A DNA stretch of 64,000 nucleotides from Nereocystis luetkeana (taxonomy: Eukaryota; Sar; Phaeophyceae; Laminariales; Laminariaceae), in NCBI GenBank assembly GCA_031213475.1, contig JARUPZ010000027.1:2727001-2791000 (forward strand), read 5' to 3'. Positions within the stretch are counted from its first letter, which is position 1; each line of letters begins with the position of its first letter. Made by a program: the position numbers and the translations under genes. Below, in pieces: positions 44,780 to 55,546 of this stretch. A model generated the notes under the pieces. The model made no database searches, was not told the DNA's origin, and saw nothing but the letters and a program-made list of their open reading frames with translations.

Positions 44780-46795
44780 AAAAACTACTCTCTTCCTTTG
44801 GCACCATCTTGCTAAGATGACGATCAAAGCCTTCTGTTCGGGATCTTTTTAAAGAGGGCGAGCGGCGGCTTGACTTAGCCTCACCCAGGGAAGATATGTA
44901 TAGCGGTCTAATTATACGATGGTGGGTCGGTTGCTGATGCTTAGACCGGATCTTACGCAATTTTTTTTGAGGTGATTATATGACTGCTTACGGAGGCTTC
45001 GGGGTATCTGGTCCCATATCTGGTCAAATTTTATCAAAATCACGTCTTATGGGGCCTGTTTGGTGGAAAAAATGTTCCTCCGAGATTTTATCACTCCTGA
45101 AATTCCATGAAATGATTTTTTTTGGCAGCCTTTTCTGATCAACTCTAAAAGTGATAAAATTTGGCTTTGCACTAGACCTCGGTGGCATTATACAATTTTG
45201 TCTAGGTTACAGACTGGGTTCATGACGGGTCACGACGCTACATGCTTGGTTACGCTTGTACACACCTGGGCTCCAACACTTGTGCATCGGCCACCACGGA
45301 GAGGGAGGATATCAGTACCTTGGCCACCATCGTGTCCCTTGCGGCTGCCCAACTGCAGCTGCTCTAGGCGAAACAACTTTGGCAACGAATAGGACGAGAC
45401 TACAGCAGCAGTATCAAAACAATCAAACGGTATTTTTCTGACTACGACCGCCGCAAGCAGCTCAAGCTCCGCGAAGGCGAGAGCTCCTTGCTGGTCCAGC
45501 GACTAGCAAACCCCTTACGCAGCTCCCCAGGGGGTTCCACATTCCGCTGCTTCCTTCGAGGAGCTGGTGGTGAAGGTTGATCGCCCAACCCGGCGTGAGC
45601 GACTCTCGTTCGTGTCGTGGTCCACGTGGAGTTCAAAATGTCGGTTGTGTTCTGTTTTTTTAGTTCTCCCATGAAATAAAACCAAAATCACGATAAGATG
45701 GCACATGGCGCACCGATCTGGTGTGGCTTTTTGCCGGTGGAAAATCCGACTCCCTGCCTTTTTCAATCACTCAAAAAAAATTGCGTAAGACCCAGCCTTA
45801 CCTGGTATACGCTATTGATGTTAATAATTTGTATGTGCCCCGAGAACGAGCGTGTAAATGATACCAGGGTACCTGGTACCTACGGTATGTTTCTTCAAGA
45901 GAGTGGCAATGGGAACGAATCGGCTACGTCGCAAGGAAATATGCCAGGTAAAGAATATTACGAAAATTGCGGATCGGATGGTACAGCATGGCAACCGAAA
46001 AAAAACTGCACTGTTTCCTATGCGGTTTGATTTTCGAGCTAGAGATTTTGACCCGATCGCTTTTTGTAGATGTGAACTTGGCAAATCGAAACAGTCTTCC
46101 TGAGGGGAAAAAACAGATTTATTGTGTGTGTGTGCAGAAATTCGAGCAAACGCCGAGTGCTGTTGTTGTGGTCTGGCAGTGGGGAGAGACGCGCTGGGTG
46201 CGCAGCACTGCGCGTAGGACCCAAGCGTCCGAGCCAAGGCTGACTGCCTATGGTCTGGCGGCGAAGAGACGCGGCGAGTGCGCTAGAGTCAACTTGTCTT
46301 CGTATTGAGTGTTTCACTATGTAATTGTGACTGCTGCTGCTGAGCACCAGTGTAGTCTTCGACTACTGCTGTACGTACCCACCGAGATGTGCGCGCCAGT
46401 TCGCTTCTTTTGGTGTATAGGCCCGCGCCAGCCCACTGTAGTCTGGCCCCGGAGAGACGCGCCGACCGCGTCGGGCGCGAAGCAACGTCGCTATACAGCT
46501 GTCACCATCCAGCTTATCGATCGTTCTGCTGCTGTTTGCAGTTGTGGAAACCATGTTGAATTTAGAGAGCATGCCATTTTCGGTTTGAAAATCTGATGAC
46601 CCAAGTTGCCGGATTTCGGGCTAAAATCGGACGACTTGCGTCATCGGATTCTCAAATCGATTTTTTCCAGGCCGGATTTTGCAAATTTGGACTGCATATG
46701 CAGGGGCATTCATTTTGGAGATCGAGACATACAAATCTGAAGGTCGAAATCGAACCGCATGGGAAACAAACAGCCTTACAGAATACCAGGTACCT
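44780..46795. other. Intron sequence, no gene recognised
   Basis: No element family of this window was recognised. 46,165-46,500 has loosely repeated gagacgcg/tctggc words. Open frames are under about 140 codons and lack motifs. Confidence 0.4.
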
Positions 46796-46799
46796 GGTG

Positions 46800-47110
46800 A
46801 GTAGGTTTAGCAGTTTGGGAGAAGGGATCTTTAGGGTTTGTTTTTACTCGAAAAATGTGTAGCGTGGTCTGCACTTCGGAATCGTCGTCCGCAACTGAGA
46901 AATTTCCTGGTTCGATGCAAACTCGGCGTGGCCGCGTTTATGGCGAGTTTTGGCCCGTTTTGGCTTCGGTTTGGGGTCAGGGTTAGGGTTAGGATTAGGG
47001 TTAGAGTCAGGGGGTTGGGTTGGGTCTTTGCCCGTACCTTAATCCCAACAGGAACCAAAACACCCGAACAGCCTACCAACCTAAAGATCCCTTCTCCCAG
47101 ATTGTTAAAG
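46800..47110 (-). repeat. Telomere-like repeat block copy
   Basis: Contains gtctgcacttcggaatcgtc and, at 46,976-47,010, the clearest GGGTTA-type run in the window (gggttagggttaggattagg). Confidence 0.8.
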
Positions 47111-48200
47111 GTCCTCTACCTGGTACGTCGTAATATATTACATATCCTGCTGTACGGCGAATAGGATACAGCTGCACAGAATATCTTGCACCTGGTATAT
47201 ACCTGGTACGTCGTAATAATATTACATATCCTGCTGTTCAGATACAAGATACCAGGTACCTGGCACAAGATACAAGGGGCTGACAAGTGGCTACAGCAGC
47301 TGCACCAGGACATCTTACGATTATTCGTACGAGTACGAGCAACATTTTTATTACGGAAAAATGTTATTTCACGTACTCGTAATAATGGTTGAAAAGCGTA
47401 AAAAATTGTCGTCACAGAGCGGACAATTAGCCCTTTTTTAGGGCAAACTACAGCACAGCAGTCCCGTTTTGGGGTCAAACAATTAAATACTGCTGTTTTA
47501 TAACATCATTACCAACCACAGGTAGAATTCGAGTGGCTTGTACCCAAAACAGGACTGCGGTTCGAAATGGACAGGTGGACCCAACCACAAACCCCAAACC
47601 TTAAAATAGTAGCAGGTACTTGCTGCCTGCGAGCGTGCGCGTGCGGTATTTTATCCGTCGAAATGGACTTACGAGTACCTGGTACGTATTACTACTCAAG
47701 TAACAGGTGTTACTACAATACAGAAATATTAACCCTGTTCAGAGAACTCGTAGGAACGTATTCATATTCGTACACGGCCGTACAGCAGTACGTAGCATAG
47801 CATCTCTCCGTCTATTTGTCCACCGTCTTCGTCTTGTCGGCGGCTTACGATCATCAATCCATCTTTTTTCAACAGCAGTACTACTTATTAAAACTCTAAT
47901 TCGTAATACTGGTTTGTTTCATGATGCCCTCCTATACTTAAGTACCACCTGGTGCCTGGTTACTGTACGAACGAGTAGGTGTATACACCTGGTGCCTGGT
48001 ATATGACCGAACGATCATCACACACAGCTTGCAAAATACGAGTATGAGCTTCGACGCAAGAGGTGCCAGGGAACGCGCCGCTAAAGAGCCGACCGACGGG
48101 GGTCCCGATCCACCGAGTGATATGCGCAACACACAGCGCGGTTCGATTATTTTCCACCTATCTAGATACCTCGTACAGCAGCACCATTCAGAACGCTCAC
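47111..48200. other. Intron start region with ACCTGGTA words and degenerate MITE
   Basis: A duplicated stretch acctggtacgtcgtaata occurs at about 47,119 and 47,202. 47,431-47,568 is a degenerate piggyBac-like MITE (gcagtcccgttttgggg ... aaaacaggactgcggttcga) with extra internal sequence. No gene other than G6PD exon 1 at the edge. Confidence 0.45.
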
Positions 48201-48326
48201 CTTTTTCTTGGCGAGGTCACCGGAGGCCCCTACCACCACAATGGATAGCGCATGGTCTAGGTAGTTGCAGCCGGTCTTTTCTCCAGGCATCCTCTGCGAA
48301 GGTACACCGTGTGACACACAAGACAT
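48201..48326 (-). CDS. G6PD: Glucose-6-phosphate dehydrogenase, exon 1
   Basis: The first ATG in this frame is at 48,326, giving 42 codons that end in SIVVVGASGDLAKKK, the N-terminal NADP-binding fingerprint of the family (human residues 38-47). The exon closes with AAG followed by the consensus donor GTGAGC at 48,200. It joins in phase 0 to exon 2, which starts ACG TTC CCG GCT after a CAG acceptor (15,883-15,885), restoring [15 protein letters not shown] exactly as expected for G6PD. No other candidate for the N-terminus was found near exon 2. The 24 or so residues before the fingerprint are unlike a plastid or mitochondrial presequence. An upstream in-frame TTG lies seven codons earlier but ATG is preferred. 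Confidence 0.9.
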
Positions 48327-49155
48327 CGTAAAGGAACAAGACACCAAAATTATTAGGCATAGGTGAAGATCGTACCATGTATGTACCCATTAAATCGGTT
48401 GTGCGTGTCTAGACTGGTGATGACCTGTACTCATTGACATTACAGACAAACTATACACCTGTCTGGTGCGCAACAGACGGCGTCGCGTCGACAGAGCTAC
48501 AAGGAGCCAAGAACATTGCAGCACCACCACCACAATCGACTCCAGAACACCAAAGCCGTGCAAGCTCGGATACCTACACCCTTGGACACGTAACATGCTT
48601 GCAAGCGCAATGCCCGTACCTGTGGTACGGTTCTTTTATCACAAGTCCTCACGAAACTACGACCGTGATCGCGTGCTGTATCGTGTTCTCACCGAAGTAT
48701 GTTTGATCGAGCGTGTCGGGTGGCGAGGCAAGTCTCTGTCTGAGCAGCCGCAATGGTGTTGAGAGAAATTAGGAACGATTAGAGTATGGTCTGGGACGGG
48801 AGATGTTGCAACAGCCCAGAGCGCCAGCTAGGAATGTGCTCCAGGAGGAGGAGGAGAAGGAGGAGACCTGAAAGCTGAAAGCATGTACAGGAGGTACTTG
48901 TAGTGAACAGGTGGAACGGGCACAGGTGAAGAGTTCGATGAAGTAAATTTCGGGTAAATTAACTCGGTGGTCGGGAGGTTTTCTGTGGTTATGCCGCATT
49001 TTCTGCTCGCGTTTGGTCCGCTGCCGCCGACGGACTGCCGAGCAAAGCACCAACACACCAACACACCAAGCCACACTCCTCTTTGACGCGCGCCCAGCAC
49101 TTCTTTTTAACTCCACAACAAGCACCCGAAAGAAGTTCTACGCAACCCATCCAAG
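48327..49155. promoter_or_regulatory. Divergent intergenic region G6PD / 6PGDH
   Basis: 829 bp separate the G6PD ATG (minus) from the 6PGDH ATG (plus), so both promoters must lie here unless 5' UTR introns exist. Visible elements: a purine-rich ggaggaggaggagaaggagg tract at 48,846-48,865, a gtccgctgccgccgacggac dyad at about 49,017-49,036, and ACACCA repeats at 49,049-49,075. No convincing TATA box. Bidirectional use is inferred from position only. Confidence 0.6.
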
Positions 49156-52100
49156 ATGTCCGATTCTCCGTTGGCTGACGTTGGTCTCTATGGCTTGGCG
49201 GTGAGTACTACGTACGGGCGTACAGGCATGCACGTCGCGTGTCCAGTATCCTTCCGAGAAGCTAATAATGATCAACCAGTCTCGACGTCTCGACCCTCTA
49301 GCCTGAGCGTAGGCAAGTACCCGGGTTGCTCGTGAGGCTTGGCATGTTTTAGTGTTGAACGCTTGAGCTTCTCTCCCATGTCTTAACTGGATGGGTTCCC
49401 TATCCTAGCGTAGGTGGGTCTTTGGTCTGTGTTGCCATTGCTGCAGCCCTCAGAAAGTGTCGTAGCCCTGTTCCTGACCCAACAGCAGTTCCTGGTACCG
49501 TGAAACCTTGGTACCTGGTAGGACTGCGGAGGCGGCTTTATTGACCCATGTTTTTCCAGGCGGTGTTTCTGTGTTGTGGCACCTGGGCACGATACTCGTG
49601 CACCTACACACGATATCGTAGAACACAACAGATGCTGTGCAGGATGACTCACAGCAGATGTTCGTTTTGTGAACCGGGGCAGGTCACACTCGGCTGTGCT
49701 TCCTGTCTACCGGCACCTATCTCCCCTCTATGTCCCCTCTCTCGTATTCGCAGCGATGATATGCTACCTTGAACCATCACAAACCTGCCTCCCACCATAT
49801 GCCCCCTCCGTGCTCGCATTTTTTGTGCGTTCTTCTATCAGGTTATGGGACAGAACTTCGCTCTCAACATGGCTAGCCACGGTTTCTCCGTGTCCGTGTG
49901 CAACCGTTCGCCCGAGAAGGTTGACGCTACCGTCGCGCGCGCCAAGGAGGAGGGCGACCTCCCGTTGAAGGGTTACAAGGACCCCAAGAGCTTCGTCGAT
50001 TCCCTGTCGAAGCCTCGTAAAATTGTGCTTCTTGTTCAGGCCGGCAAAGCAGTAGACGCCACGATCGCAACGCTTTCCGAGCTCTTGGAGGTGAGCGTAA
50101 GAGCCAGCGTCATGGGGGTATCACATTATTAGTAGGGGCGACACAGTTTACGAAGGACTCGTGCCAAGTAAATCTGCGGGGTCAGCGTTGCGGCGTGGGT
50201 GTCCATGCGAGCGGCTCTCGCCTCTCACTGATATATGACTTCCTTCAATTTATGGGTTGTCCTTTTTTTCATGTTTAGCTCCCTGTACGTCCCTGGTTTG
50301 CTGTCTCCTCGACGAGTACTGATACCTCGTACAACAGCAGTATTATAGTAGTATTAATAGCAGTGCTTTGTACTCGGTATGATTTTTCTGCGTATCCGTG
50401 CGCATTCGGTCGATTCTTCCGACGTGTGTACGTATTATGACAGCTTTCAGTAATTACCTGCTCGAAGCACGCTTGCTTGTGATGAGAGGGATGAAGGTCT
50501 CAAAGATTATCCCGGGTCCAGACCTGCTGCCATCCACCATCAATAATAATATAAAATATTCAAATATTATACCTGAAATACCCACGATATCCAGGAGGTC
50601 GGTCGCCATCTCATAAATTTGCACCTCTGGTGTTCCAGCAGCTATAAATAATTCGTCTTCATGCGGCGCAGATACGGCGTTTTCGACAGGGCGTGCACAT
50701 AGGACGACTACAAGAAGCTATGAAATCGCTCACTATACGGTACACATGCTGTAGCAGTTCCACTAAAAATTGCGCGTATCGGACTTTCTCTCTCTATAAA
50801 TGACCGCTGCAGCGCTGCATTCCTGATTTCCGCGTACTAGATAGATGGCTGGGCTGTACCGTGGTGCTGACATGCACGCACATACAACATATACATATCT
50901 ACTACCAGGGGTATTTATCAATAGTGCACGATGTGATTCTTGCCCCAGCCCAAGCTGGTAATATTAGACCTGGTAATACGTGGTTTACACGGAGGGTGCA
51001 AGGTAGAAGAACCACGACAGAGCTCGGGGTTATAGGCCTTTCGAGAATTGTGCGTATCAACTACCTGACACATACATGTATTTCATCTCAGACCAAGAAC
51101 GAAGCGAGGGTGAGAGCGGCTTTCTTAACCCCGCAGTCCCTTGTTGTGGACGAACCACTCGAAGTTTAAGTAGTATGTCCCAAAACGGGACTGCGGTTCT
51201 AAACGACCGCTGTAGATGCATCCCCGGTCCTACTGCCGTAGTGTGATACCCTGATACCCGATACCAGGTGAGGTGCCAAAGTAGCGTACGAATTTTTGAG
51301 TTGCTTTTCCCACGCCCCCACGTACGGGCAAGTAGGTTTTCCATCAGGGTTGGCGAAACGGATTCATTTTGAAGTCTCGGCTACGCTCACTTTCCCCCTT
51401 TAGAACCGCAGTCCCGTCTTGGGGACAAACCACTCGAATTTCAAGTAGTTTGTCACCAAAACGGGGCTGCGGTTCTCAAGGGGCTAACAACTTGAATGGC
51501 ATGTTGGGTTGGATTTTCCGGGATGTGTGTGCGTACCGTTGTACGGTTCCCCGCCCGGTCATTCTGGAAAAAGGAGAGAAATTTGTTTGTGATTGAGTTG
51601 ATATTTGTCCGACATTAAACGTGCACAATTTTTGTAATGTAAGAATCCATGATAACCGATGCGAACACGACCAAGATAATACAAATGGCAGGGTTGTATT
51701 ATAGTTTGTATAGGTCTTACAAAATAAACTGGTCCTGGAGATCTCTTTTTGGGCCGCAGCCCGTCCCCCGTCGCAGTTCCCAGTTACGAAGTGGTGCAGT
51801 TTTGTATTGGGCTCTCGCTGGAGCCGCCGAAGACCGAGAGCGCGAAGCGTGACTCGTCTCCCTATACTTTCAATTAGCAGGCGTAGTACCTAATACAAAT
51901 ATTCCGTGTATGTATACTAATACGGGGGACCATAGTTCATAGGACCAAATATTGTTAGTAGAAATGGTCAAATATATAGATTTTCATGTATACCACAGGT
52001 CCCATTAACTATGGTCCCTCGTAATATTGTACCAGTACGATATTCACCTGGAGAAAAACTAATTATTCTGTTACCAAACATTAATTTGATTGCGGCCAGC

Positions 52101-55100
52101 TTTACACTCGCTGAATCTGCACAAACGTTGCTGCTTGTAGTGTAACTTTTTCTTGGAATTTTCTCGCCATTTTGGGCGTTCGCTATTAATAGACCTAGTG
52201 GAACCTGCGAATGTCGAATAGCCTGGCGCGTGTACCGGTACTTCCACGAATTTATCATCAATACGTACATTGTTTTGCATAAAAGTGCATATTCCGTATC
52301 CGTTCTTGTTGTTCTCACATTATCTCATCGCCACAACGATACAATGCAGTCCGTGGTCGCAGGACAGGACAGGCTCCAGTATCTCTGGAGTGGAAGAAAT
52401 ACCTCGGTAAAAATAAAGCAAGCAAATAATAGTACACATGATAACTGAAGCACATCTACCCCTCAGTATAGTGCTTCAGAGACAGACGCGAGACCGACAC
52501 TCGCGGGGTAGATTCGTGGAGGGCCTGTGGTGTGTATTTCAAACCGACTTGAAAGGACACGCGGTCCGTCGAACCACATGGCCCGATTTTTTTTCCGGCA
52601 ACAAAGCATACGTCACTGGTGTGAGGGAGGGCGACCGCAACCCATCACACATCAGTCTGGAGTTGGATGCTCGGTTGCGCACCCCGAAGTTCCCGAGATG
52701 GTCATTATTCCGTTTTGTGGTTCCCATTCAAGAAGTGGATTTGATCATAATGCAAACATTTCAAAGTATATCATTCCGATAGTGGTGGTATCTAAGGCTA
52801 CACGAGCATACGATCGAAGTATCTCGTCGACCGGCTACACGAGCATACGATCGAAGTATCTCGTCGACCCCAAGAGTAAATCTGGCATCTCGGGTGAAGG
52901 GTCATGGACGCATGGTGCTGGCGTGACACGCCTTTCAGTCAGGCCTGGTATTACATATGGTGCGGTAAGTTTCATCCGCGTCCTCCACACATTTCCACGT
53001 TGATTCGATCGAGGCGTCCACTTAAACGGAGCCCGTTTAGCCGTTTTTGCTATTAATACCTCATGGCTGCCACTACTGTGTTTAACAGGATTCTGTAAAC
53101 CGGTACCTTGACGTTTGCGCTCGTTTCCGATCCTATCTATGTGCAACATTTTATTTAGGAAGGAGACATCCTCGTTGACGGTGGCAACGAGTGGTTTCCC
53201 AACTCCCAGCGTCGTGCAAAGGAGCTCGAGCCGAAGAAGATCATGTTTGTGGGCATGGGTGTCTCTGGCGGAGAAGAGGGCGCACGCAACGGCCCCTCGC
53301 TCATGCCTGGTGGACCTAGGGAGGCGTACGATGCGCTTTCGCCCATCATCTCGAAATGTGCTGCTCAGGTGGACGGACCGTGCACCACCTACCTTGGCAG
53401 TATCGGCTCGGGAAACTATGTCAAGATGGTTCACAACGGCATCGAATACGGAGACATGCAGCTCATTGCCGAGGTGGGGCAATGTTCTATATTATGCCAC
53501 TGCTGTATTGAACTCTGTTGTGAGGATCGTGTTGTACGAGTAGTGCCCTCTTCCTAATAATATTAGACTGCCCCCCCCAGGCGTTGGATGCGATCGGAAT
53601 GTGTATATACATGGTGTTTGCTAGCGATCGGTCCAATGCAGTTATTATTATGCGAGTGTTGACGTCACCATATTACCTATCGGTTGCTTCCATTGCTTCG
53701 ATATGACTGACAGGTGTACGATGTACTGAAGCACGTGGCTGGCATGACCAACGACGAGCTTGCCGCTACGTTCACGGACTGGAACTCGGGAGAACTCCAG
53801 GTGTGGTGGGGATGGCTCAGCTACTAGCGGTGTAACTACGAAAGTACAGAGCGTTTATCCTTCCTGGAAACCTTTAGTCAAACATTGCATCGTGTGGGAC
53901 ATGCCGCGTATCCATGCCAATATAAGAGTATAAAACACAGAATCCTAACCAACTCTTACGTTATTTCAACGCTCGCCATGACCGTTTGCTAATGCACACA
54001 GAGCTTCTTGATCGAAATCACGGCCGTCATTTTCGCGAGGAAAGACGACATCACGGACAGCGGCCACGTCTTGGACAAGATTCTCGACAAGACAGGTCGG
54101 TACCAAGGCTGATGCGGTCCCACTCGTATTAACCGAGTGGCTTTGCGCTCATCTATGAGTCAAATATTTTATTTGCGTCATTTACCCTCTCTTAACATCT
54201 ATTCTGGTGCCGGAGCACCGGTCGTGTGCCACAAAGTCAAGCAGGTTGTTGATGACACCTGTGTACATGATCATTCTGATCTTTGGTGCCTCTTACTGTC
54301 GATTCCTCGGACATGCAGGCATGAAAGGCACCGGGCGATGGACGGTCCAGGAAGCCGCCGAGCGCAGCACAGCCGCGCCCACGATGGCGGCAGCTCTTGA
54401 TGCCCGTTACATGAGCGGACGTAAGGCCGAGCGTGTAGAGGCTTCCAAGACCCTCAAGGGACCCGACACGATCCCGAAGGTGCCCAAGGCGCAGCTGATT
54501 GAAGACATGAAGGCCGCCCTGTACTGCTCCAAAATCTGCTCGTACGCCCAGGTACACATTGGTGTTGTATGCGAAATGTGGTATGCCGTGCACCTTGTCT
54601 GTGTAGTCCCGGCAGCGTCGTAACGGCCGATAGTGCTGAGGTGAAGATGAGATCCTTTCCGGAGGTGAAGAAACAAGAGATATGCTATTACTCGACCGGG
54701 AATGTGTGCACAGCTTTCATCCACCCGCAGACTTTTTTAAGTTACATATGTATACGGTCTTTTCCAAGATTATATTATGCGGGGATAGTGTCAGGTGTCG
54801 GCGCAGCATTCCGTGAGTACGGTGACCTCGCGCAATCCGACCTTCCGAGGCAGACAGGATTGTACGAAAAACCTTTTGAGGTATCCATCGACTGGTGTAC
54901 TACAGTACGCGTTTGGCCGTTTACATGAAAGCTGATACACCTCGTCGTCCCGCTATTTATTCCACAGGGCATGAACCTCATCAAAGCCGCATCCGAGAAC
55001 TTCGAGTGGGGGGTGGACCTCGGAGAGTGTGCCCGTATCTGGAAGGGTGGCTGCATCATCCGGGCTGCGTTCCTTGACGACATCAAGAACGCATACATCA

Positions 55101-55546
55101 AGAACGCCAACCTCGACAACCTCCTTGTCGACCCCTTCGTCACCGCTCAGCTCATGGAGCGCCAGGCGGCCTGGAGGCGTGTGGTGACCCTCTGCGTGGC
55201 AAGCGGCATCGCTGCCCCCGCCATGACGGCGTCTCTTTCCTACTTCGACTCCTACCGCCGCGCTAGCTTGCCGGCCAACCTCGTTCAGGTAAGGATATTT
55301 CATTGGTGCTTGTGTTGTCTTCTGGTATTGATGTCCTAGCGTTTGCTCCGTTTCCGCGTGTTTCGAAGTGCGCCTGTTCTGACAGCACGTTGCTTTCGCA
55401 TGATTTCTCATGTACAGGCTCAGCGCGACTTTTTCGGAGCGCACACGTACGAACGCGTGGACAAGGAGGGAACCTTCCACTGCCTCTGGGACGACTCCCA
55501 CAAGGACATCGGCGACGTCACCGGCCGAATGGCGGGCGAGCTGTAA
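49156..55546 (+). CDS. 6-phosphogluconate dehydrogenase, decarboxylating
   Basis: Converts 6-phosphogluconate to ribulose-5-phosphate and CO2 with NADP+, the third step of the oxidative pentose phosphate pathway. Eight exons: 49156-49200, 49842-50090, 53159-53473, 53714-53800, 54002-54095, 54319-54551, 54968-55288 and 55418-55546 (TAA); 1,473 nt, 490 residues, a normal family length. Motifs: the GLAVMGQN coenzyme fingerprint split across exons 1 and 2 (13-20), DGGNEW (105-110), [18 protein letters not shown] (133-150), and the catalytic [13 protein letters not shown] block with Lys187 and Glu194. The C-terminal tail is [15 protein letters not shown] and what follows. All introns are GT-AG and in phase; intron 2 is 3.07 kb. 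The N-terminus is short and the C-terminus (AGEL) is not a peroxisomal signal, so cytosolic location is likely. It points away from G6PD, the enzyme two steps earlier. Confidence 0.96.
51125..51208. mobile_element. piggyBac-like MITE, degenerate copy 6
   Basis: Left TTAA at 51,125-51,128, then ccccgcagtccc; the right arm caaaacgggactgcggttct ends at about 51,205 without TTAA. Confidence 0.65.
51396..51484. mobile_element. piggyBac-like MITE, copy 7
   Basis: ccctttagaaccgcagtccc at the left, complementary ggggctgcggttctcaaggg at the right; flanking TTAA mutated. Confidence 0.75.
51919..52025. mobile_element. MITE family 2, copy 3
   Basis: aatacgggggaccatagtt ... actatggtccctcgtaat with the shared internal aggaccaaatattgttagta. 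Confidence 0.8.
52295..52480 (+). repeat. Composite repeat fragment
   Basis: ttgttgttctcacattatct, acaatgcagtccgtggtcgc and gataactgaagcacatctac match the block at 9046-8900 (minus) and 43,455-43,600 (plus). Another partial copy lies at 11,690-11,815 (minus) in G6PD intron 9. Confidence 0.65.
52796..52869. repeat. 37-bp tandem duplication
   Basis: Two perfect copies of a unit starting ggctacacgagcatacgatc, at 52,796 and 52,833, inside 6PGDH intron 2. Confidence 0.9.

Larger units (their letters stand above)
15883..48200 (-). other. G6PD intron 1, 32,318 bp, filled with repeats
   Basis: The interval is bounded by donor GTGAGC (48,200-48,195) and acceptor ttgcag (15,888-15,883, minus strand) and splits the coding sequence just after the KKK of the dinucleotide fingerprint. 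All other G6PD introns are 284-825 bp. The interval contains at least one full LINE, several derivatives, SINEs, four kinds of short inverted-repeat element, a 43-bp tandem array and telomere-like repeats, but no cellular gene that I can recognise on either strand. A rearrangement or assembly error separating exon 1 from exon 2 would look the same from sequence alone. Confidence 0.8.
50091..53158. other. 6PGDH intron 2 with MITEs and repeats
   Basis: Holds two degenerate piggyBac-like MITEs, one family 2 MITE, a fragment of the composite repeat (52,295-52,480) and a 37-bp tandem duplication. The open frames at 52,438-53,003 show no motif. This is the longest 6PGDH intron; the others are 168-641 bp. 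Confidence 0.7.

Noticed and set aside
45198-46596. Open frames as a small gene in the intron
   Set aside because: Frames on both strands are similar in length, with no conserved motif and no splice-joined pattern.
46976-47010. Chromosome end or fusion scar from TTAGGG-like repeats
   Set aside because: The runs are short, imperfect and occur at the same internal position in several copies of a dispersed repeat.
52438-53003. Plus-strand frames as a gene within 6PGDH intron 2
   Set aside because: No motif, overlapping frames of similar length, and the region contains a dispersed repeat fragment and a tandem duplication.
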